In this document: in pieces, positions 60,224 through 64,000 of the stretch
Position numbering within the stretch: the first letter of the stretch is position 1
Layout: each line of letters opens with the position of its first letter
DNA from: Segatella copri
GTDB taxonomy: Bacteria; Bacteroidota; Bacteroidia; Bacteroidales; Bacteroidaceae
Assembly: GCF_026015625.1 (NCBI RefSeq)
Contig: NZ_JAPDVG010000001.1
Span: forward strand, 1-64,000
Direction: 5' to 3'
Length of the DNA stretch: 64,000 bases
The notes under the pieces: generated by a model
Database searches by the model: none
What the model saw: the letters and a program-made list of their open reading frames with translations, nothing else
Told to the model about the DNA's origin: nothing
Translations under genes and position numbers: made by a program

Positions 60224-61063
60224 ATGTTCAAAGTAATAGATACACATACGCATTTTGATGCGGAGGAGTTTGATGAGGATAGGGCGGAGGCTTTCGCCCG
60301 TGCCAAGGAAGCGGGGGTAGGCAAGGTGTTCTTGCCTGCCATCGACGTGAAGACCACACACGCGGTACTGGCATTGGCTAAGGAATATCCGGGCTATGCT
60401 TATCCGATGATTGGTCTGCATCCTGAAGAGGTGAAGGCTGACTGGAAGGAACAGCTGGCTGAACTCCGGAAGATACTGGAGGAGCATCGCATGACCGGTA
60501 ATGCCTGTCAGGTGGGTGGTTCTCCTCAGTTTTCAGACTTGATTGCTATCGGAGAGGTAGGACTTGATTATTACTGGAGCCGTGAGTTCGAGCATGAGCA
60601 GTTGGAGGCTTTCGAGGAACAGGTAAAATGGTCGGTAGAAACCCAGCTCCCGCTGATGATTCATTGCCGCAAGGCGCAGAACGAGATGGTACATCTGCTC
60701 AGAAAGTATGAGAAAGAACTGCCGGGTGGCGTCTTCCATTGCTTTACGGGCAATCAGAAGGAAGCCGAAGAACTGCTCTCCTTCGATAAGTTTGTATTGG
60801 GCATCGGTGGCGTATCTACTTTCAAGAGCAGCCATCTCAGAGAAGACCTGCCTGCTGTAGTTCCTCTGGATCGCATCGTTCTGGAGACCGACAGTCCGTA
60901 TATGGCGCCTGTTCCTTATCGCGGAAAACGCAACGAAAGCGCTTTCGTGGTAGAAGTGATGAAGACGCTCGCCAAGGCTTATGGCATAAGCGAAGAGGAG
61001 TTTGCCCGACAGACTAACCTCAATGCAGAGCGGGTTTTTCCGCTATCCGTATCGCAAGTATAG
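60224..61063 (+). CDS. TatD-family metal-dependent hydrolase
   Basis: A 279-aa TIM-barrel hydrolase. Metal-binding motif IDTHTHFD at the N-terminus, YPMIGLHPEEV, IGEVGLDYYWSR, PLMIHCRKA, GVFHCFTG and LETDSPYMAPVPYRGKRNE are the family hallmarks. TatD proteins act as 3'-5' DNA exonucleases or related hydrolases. The start at 60224 (MFKVIDTHTH) is preferred over 60206, whose first six residues lie in an AT-rich intergenic repeat. Confidence 0.93.
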   Translation: MFKVIDTHTHFDAEEFDEDRAEAFARAKEAGVGKVFLPAIDVKTTHAVLALAKEYPGYAYPMIGLHPEEVKADWKEQLAELRKILEEHRMTGNACQVGGSPQFSDLIAIGEVGLDYYWSREFEHEQLEAFEEQVKWSVETQLPLMIHCRKAQNEMVHLLRKYEKELPGGVFHCFTGNQKEAEELLSFDKFVLGIGGVSTFKSSHLREDLPAVVPLDRIVLETDSPYMAPVPYRGKRNESAFVVEVMKTLAKAYGISEEEFARQTNLNAERVFPLSVSQV

Positions 61064-61137
61064 GACGCAAGCGTTCAAAACTCCTTAAATAAACATAAAA
61101 AAACAATGAAAGTTATGGTATTTCGGAGGAAAAGCAA

Positions 61138-61145
61138 TAATTTTG
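61138..61145 (+). promoter_or_regulatory. -7 box for tRNA-Ser
   Basis: TAATTTTG, 58 nt before the mature tRNA. Confidence 0.45.
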
Positions 61146-61203
61146 CACTTCGAAATTGTTGCAGCAGCATGTTGCGGCGATTAAGAAGAGTTCTTCGGAA
61201 TAT

Positions 61204-61291
61204 GGAAAGGTGCTCGAGTGGCTGAAGAGGCACGCCTGGAAAGCGTGTATTCCCCTAAAGGGAATCGGGGGTTCGAATCCCCCTCTTTCCG
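61204..61291 (+). tRNA. tRNA-Ser (anticodon GGA)
   Basis: An 88-nt class II tRNA. Acceptor stem GGAAAGG / TCTTTCC, D arm TGCTCGAGTGGCTGAAGAGGCA, anticodon stem CACGC/GCGTG around loop CTGGAAA (GGA at 61238-61240), long variable arm (TCCCCTAAAGGGA) and T arm GGGGGTTCGAATCCCCC. CCA is not encoded. An integrase gene follows, so the 3' end is a likely attachment site. Confidence 0.97.
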
Positions 61292-61300
61292 CAGAAATCA
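61270..61300 (+). other. Presumed attachment site at the tRNA-Ser 3' end
   Basis: Tyrosine integrase gene begins 123 bp beyond the tRNA. The crossover copy expected at the other end of the element is outside the window, so the exact core is unknown. Confidence 0.45.
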
Positions 61301-61354
61301 CTGAAAATTAGGTGTTTCCAAAACATCGTATTTTATCCAACTAAGTAGAATCCT

Positions 61355-61389
61355 GCACATTCTTGCACATTTTTGCACATTTTTGCACA
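61355..61389. repeat. Four phased TGCACA hexamers before the integrase
   Basis: TGCACA at 61355, 61365, 61375 and 61384, spaced 10, 10 and 9 bp, so on one face of the helix; then AGCTTGCAAAT-type repeats up to the start codon. Possible integrase or regulator binding sites. Confidence 0.65.
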
Positions 61390-61413
61390 ATTCTGCTTGC
61401 AAATAGCTTGCAA

Positions 61414-62673
61414 ATGATAACAACGAAACTATACTTAGATACAAGAGCGGTCAAGGACGGAGAGCCTGCACCGCTCAAAGTTGCCATTACGAAGAAGCGA
61501 CAGGCAGCTTATATTCCTCTTGGTGTCAAATTGAAAAAGGAACAATGGGATGTCAAGAAACAAAGAATAGTTGATGCGCCAAACAAGCAGAGATTGGAAA
61601 TATTTGTCAAGAACAAATTGGTAGAGATTGAAAATGCTATATTGGAACTGCAGATGAAGGGAGAACTTACTAAACAGACTTCAACGCAGATAAAGAATAA
61701 GGTTGTGGCCTATCTAGACCCTGATGTTAAGAAGAAAGACTTATTTATAAATAGGTATATAGAATATATGAATAGTCGTTCAGCACAAAGGACCAGGGAA
61801 ATATATGCAACCACTTTGAAGAAGATGCGCGATTTCGATAGCAAGGTAGATACCTACGCTTTTGAAGATATCTCAAAGGATTGGCTGAAAAGGTTGGATG
61901 CCGAGTTGGTAAGACAAGGGTTAAAGAAGAACTCCAGGAATATACATTTCAGAAACATACGTGCCGTTTTCAACGATGCTATCGATAATGAGATAACCAG
62001 CCATTATCCGATGAGAACATTCGATATAAATCCGGAACAGACAGAAAAACGTTCTCTTTCTGTAGATGAACTACGTACCTTATTTAATTATAATGTGCAG
62101 CCATGGCAGCAGAAGTACCTGGATTATTTCAAGCTTACATTCTTCTTGATCGGGATAAACCCTGCCGATATTCTTGATTGTACGGATGAGAATATTGTAG
62201 ATGGAAGATTGCTGTATAGACGAAAGAAGACCGGAAGACTGTATAGCATCAGACTGGAACCGGAAGCTATACAGATAATAAATAGGTATAGAGGAAAGAC
62301 AAAGCTAGTCAATTTCTCAGAGAACATGAGAAACTACAAGCAATTTGTGTGCAAGGCAAACAAGGGACTAAAGGCAATAGGCCCTGTCACTAAAGAAAGG
62401 AACGAGAAAAAGAAAGCTCATGATTTTCAGAAGGAATATCATACAAAGCATAATCCTCTGTTTGATCATATCTCTCTGTATTGGGCTAGGCATACGTGGG
62501 CAACAATAGCCTTCTCCATAGGAATACCCGAAGAAATCATTGCCGAAGCATTGGGACATTCCCATGGAAACAGGACAACAGCTATCTATATTGACAAGAG
62601 TGTTGCCAATATAGACGATGCAAATAGAAAAGTATTGGATTACGTTCTATATAAGGAGCAACCAAAGGACTAA
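61414..62673 (+). CDS. Tyrosine integrase of the tRNA-Ser element
   Basis: A 419-aa phage-type integrase. N-terminal arm-binding and SAM-like core-binding domains (AAYIPLGVKLKKEQWD near 30-50; FINRYIEYMNSRSAQRTREIY), catalytic domain at the C-terminus with LYWARHTWATIAFS (the second Arg) and Tyr in LGHSHGNRTTAIYID. The usual first Arg is not seen: the segment reads FLIGINPADILDC, with Asn where GMR is typical; such replacements are known in Bacteroides integrases. The start at 61414 (MITTKLYLDTR) is the family's normal N-terminus; the ORF start at 61363 lies in the TGCACA repeats. Confidence 0.92.
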   Translation: MITTKLYLDTRAVKDGEPAPLKVAITKKRQAAYIPLGVKLKKEQWDVKKQRIVDAPNKQRLEIFVKNKLVEIENAILELQMKGELTKQTSTQIKNKVVAYLDPDVKKKDLFINRYIEYMNSRSAQRTREIYATTLKKMRDFDSKVDTYAFEDISKDWLKRLDAELVRQGLKKNSRNIHFRNIRAVFNDAIDNEITSHYPMRTFDINPEQTEKRSLSVDELRTLFNYNVQPWQQKYLDYFKLTFFLIGINPADILDCTDENIVDGRLLYRRKKTGRLYSIRLEPEAIQIINRYRGKTKLVNFSENMRNYKQFVCKANKGLKAIGPVTKERNEKKKAHDFQKEYHTKHNPLFDHISLYWARHTWATIAFSIGIPEEIIAEALGHSHGNRTTAIYIDKSVANIDDANRKVLDYVLYKEQPKD

Positions 62674-62698
62674 CCCTTGGAAGCTCCTTTCGAACCAA

Positions 62699-63646
62699 TT
62701 AAATTATCAGACCATTGGCCTTCATGAAGTTCACCATTGCCCTGTTCTGTGGCAAAAGGGCAGGGATATCCATTCTGTTAGCCTTATACAAGTTGGTAGC
62801 AGAATTATACATATCCCAGGCAGTTACAAACTCCTTATCGTGATAGGCCTCCAGCATATCCTCTGTGAAGAGTGTAATCTGTGACTGATTGAGAGGGTAG
62901 GTGATATTCTCACGAATAGACTTTCGTGATGTATCTGCCTTTACTCTTGTAGCAGTCATCAGTCCAATGAGCAAGAACATCTGTTCTGCAGTAATGCGTG
63001 TCTCCTTCATCTTGGCAATACGCTCACGATCAGTCTCGATGATGTGCCGGGCATCTACCAGCCATGACTTTAATGTATCAAGCATTGCTGCCACTTCCAT
63101 ACCGGAACCCTTCTTGCCCTTTTCGGAATAGCTGGACATATACAGTTCTGGAGAGAGCATACACTGATTGTGGCAAATCATCACATTCGGACCGAATCCA
63201 ATCTGAATACCTTTCTGATGGAAGGCTACGGCCACATTAGTAGTAGTCTCATCATTATCAAAATCAGTGATACGAATATTGGCATAAACTCGGCGGAGAA
63301 TATGCGCCTCTACCGCATGCTGACCTTTGACCGCTTCCACTTGTGGGAGGCGAACCACTCCAGGCGACTGACGGTCTCTGTTCTGTGCTGCAAACATATC
63401 ATAAACCTCCACATTGTAGCCGAGCTCTGTACACTCATCAATGACCTTATTGAAAAGGTCAAAGTGATAGATGCCACGGAGCGGATTTCCGTAAACATCA
63501 TCCTCTCGGTGTGTGCGACTCAACTGTTCGAGAGTGATTGCCTGAGTCTTGGCTTTCTCGAAATCAAAGAACTTGTCTTCATTAACTGAAGAAGGAACTG
63601 CTACCATATCTTCGGCAGCCTTACTCAAATTTGTTGCTGTTGTCAT
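62699..63646 (-). CDS. DUF3871 family protein
   Basis: A 315-aa protein matching the DUF3871 family, which is found almost only in Bacteroidales mobile elements. Features: PLRGIYHFDLFNKVIDEC, then the Arg-rich AHILRRVYANIRITDFDND, GFGPNVMICHNQCM and near the end FVTAWDMYNSATNLYKANRMD. Part of it resembles phage DUF932-type proteins. Function unknown. Convergent with the integrase, 25 bp away; a small gene lies 28 bp upstream on the same strand. Confidence 0.85.
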   Translation of the reverse strand: MTTATNLSKAAEDMVAVPSSVNEDKFFDFEKAKTQAITLEQLSRTHREDDVYGNPLRGIYHFDLFNKVIDECTELGYNVEVYDMFAAQNRDRQSPGVVRLPQVEAVKGQHAVEAHILRRVYANIRITDFDNDETTTNVAVAFHQKGIQIGFGPNVMICHNQCMLSPELYMSSYSEKGKKGSGMEVAAMLDTLKSWLVDARHIIETDRERIAKMKETRITAEQMFLLIGLMTATRVKADTSRKSIRENITYPLNQSQITLFTEDMLEAYHDKEFVTAWDMYNSATNLYKANRMDIPALLPQNRAMVNFMKANGLII

Positions 63647-63674
63647 AATCTTTAATATTTTAATTGGTTACAAA

Positions 63675-63923
63675 TTATTTCAATGGAATGCCTGCTTCTT
63701 CAAGAAGCTTGATTCTCTCTTCCTTTGTTGCTTTTGTCAAGTTTGTCTCTTTGACAAAATTCCCGGCAGAGTCTCTTGTTATAAGAAAAACATAGTCGGC
63801 ATGATTGATCCAGCCACTCTGACACTCCTCACGATAGGCATTGGCCTCCTCGTAAGTCTCAAACCCGCTCTTTGTGTCATACATTGAATCATCGCGGGTA
63901 ACATATAAGCTACTAGTCTTCAT
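63675..63923 (-). CDS. Small hypothetical protein of the mobile element
   Basis: An 82-aa protein, MKTSSLYVTRDDSMYDTKSG at the start, then a Tyr/Glu-rich part (FETYEEANAYREECQSGW) and a charged C-terminus (TKATKEERIKLLEEAGIPLK). No family recognised. The start at 63923 is preferred; a Met four codons upstream is possible. It overlaps the end of a further gene upstream by 11 nt, so an operon is likely. Confidence 0.65.
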   Translation of the reverse strand: MKTSSLYVTRDDSMYDTKSGFETYEEANAYREECQSGWINHADYVFLITRDSAGNFVKETNLTKATKEERIKLLEEAGIPLK

Positions 63924-64000
63924 TTTTAATCTCAATTATGTACATTAATTCTTTCTCTGGAACATCCTTCTCTTGATAAGGAGAATCATACTTATATACA
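63913..64000 (-). CDS. C-terminal end of a further gene, cut by the window edge
   Basis: The minus strand is open from the window edge to a TAG at 63913-63915; the last residues read YDSPYQEKDVPEKELMYIIE then IKNED. It overlaps the next start codon by 11 nt, which fits a coupled operon. Too short to identify. Confidence 0.45.
   Translation of the reverse strand, partial: VYKYDSPYQEKDVPEKELMYIIEIKNED

Larger units (their letters stand above)
61292..64000. mobile_element. Left part of an integrated mobile element at tRNA-Ser
   Basis: tRNA 3' end, tyrosine integrase, then a minus-strand run of DUF3871 and small genes typical of Bacteroidales integrative elements. The right end is not in the window. 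Confidence 0.7.

Noticed and set aside
61107..61223. Short ORF running into tRNA-Ser
   Set aside because: It ends inside the tRNA and has an Arg/Cys-rich nonsense composition.
61351..61390. CRISPR-like repeats before the integrase
   Set aside because: Period is about 10 bp with no spacers; better explained as binding sites.

Overview
The window looks like a gut Bacteroidota chromosome, most like Prevotella/Segatella (P. copri group). Support: Bacteroidota-type promoters (TTTG, about 19-21 nt, TAnnTTTG) sit before many genes. There is a SusC/SusD polysaccharide locus under a hybrid two-component regulator, a PorQ-like protein of the type IX secretion family, a BspA-like leucine-rich surface protein, and many SPI/SPII signal peptides. 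Base 1 is the first codon of dnaA, so the window probably begins at the conventional chromosome start.

Layout. 1-6150: dnaA, a TPP-riboswitch operon for thiamine uptake (TonB receptor plus PnuC/PnuT-type permease), and an orphan SusD-like lipoprotein. 6151-8600: repeat-rich DNA with a long palindromic repeat, an IS1182-like element and a 22-bp degenerate tandem array. 8600-16900: accessory region with a membrane-bound AraC-type regulator, a small membrane protein, a DUF285 leucine-rich protein followed by a 53-aa peptide gene, a DUF4160/DUF2442 pair, a 47-aa/DUF6169 pair and an AAA/PD-(D/E)XK protein. The two pairs share a duplicated promoter region, and a 236-bp direct repeat carrying a fragment of the M18 aminopeptidase gene brackets the second pair and the AAA protein. 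16908-32340: M18 aminopeptidase, then a beta-glucan-type PUL (HTCS, GH5, SusC, SusD, surface glycan-binding lipoprotein, GH3). 32533-39030: rmuC, uxuB-uxuA, an ATPase_2/DUF234 protein and a lipoprotein. 39341-45760: two IS4-family elements; the second is split by a three-recombinase RIT element. 46076-61063: GH94 phosphorylase, a huge alpha-2-macroglobulin-like protein, a DUF1573 protein, ispH, cmk, porQ, tonB, a polyprenyl synthase and a TatD hydrolase. 61204-end: tRNA-Ser(GGA) followed by an integrase, a DUF3871 protein and small genes, i.e. the left part of an integrated element that runs past the window.

How the genes work together. The PUL would sense, bind, cut and import a beta-glucan. 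The GH5 cuts at the cell surface, SusC/D import oligosaccharides, and the periplasmic GH3 trims them. The GH94 cellobiose-phosphorylase-like enzyme at 46-48.6 kb could then phosphorolyse imported cello-oligosaccharides. UxuB/UxuA belong to hexuronate catabolism. IspH and the polyprenyl synthase are both isoprenoid steps. The strongest leads for something undescribed are the two-gene cassettes at 13.2-14.95 kb that share regulatory ends but not genes, the 53-aa peptide, a candidate small RNA at 56.4-56.5 kb, and the nested IS4/RIT element. All calls are from reading the sequence; no database search was run.
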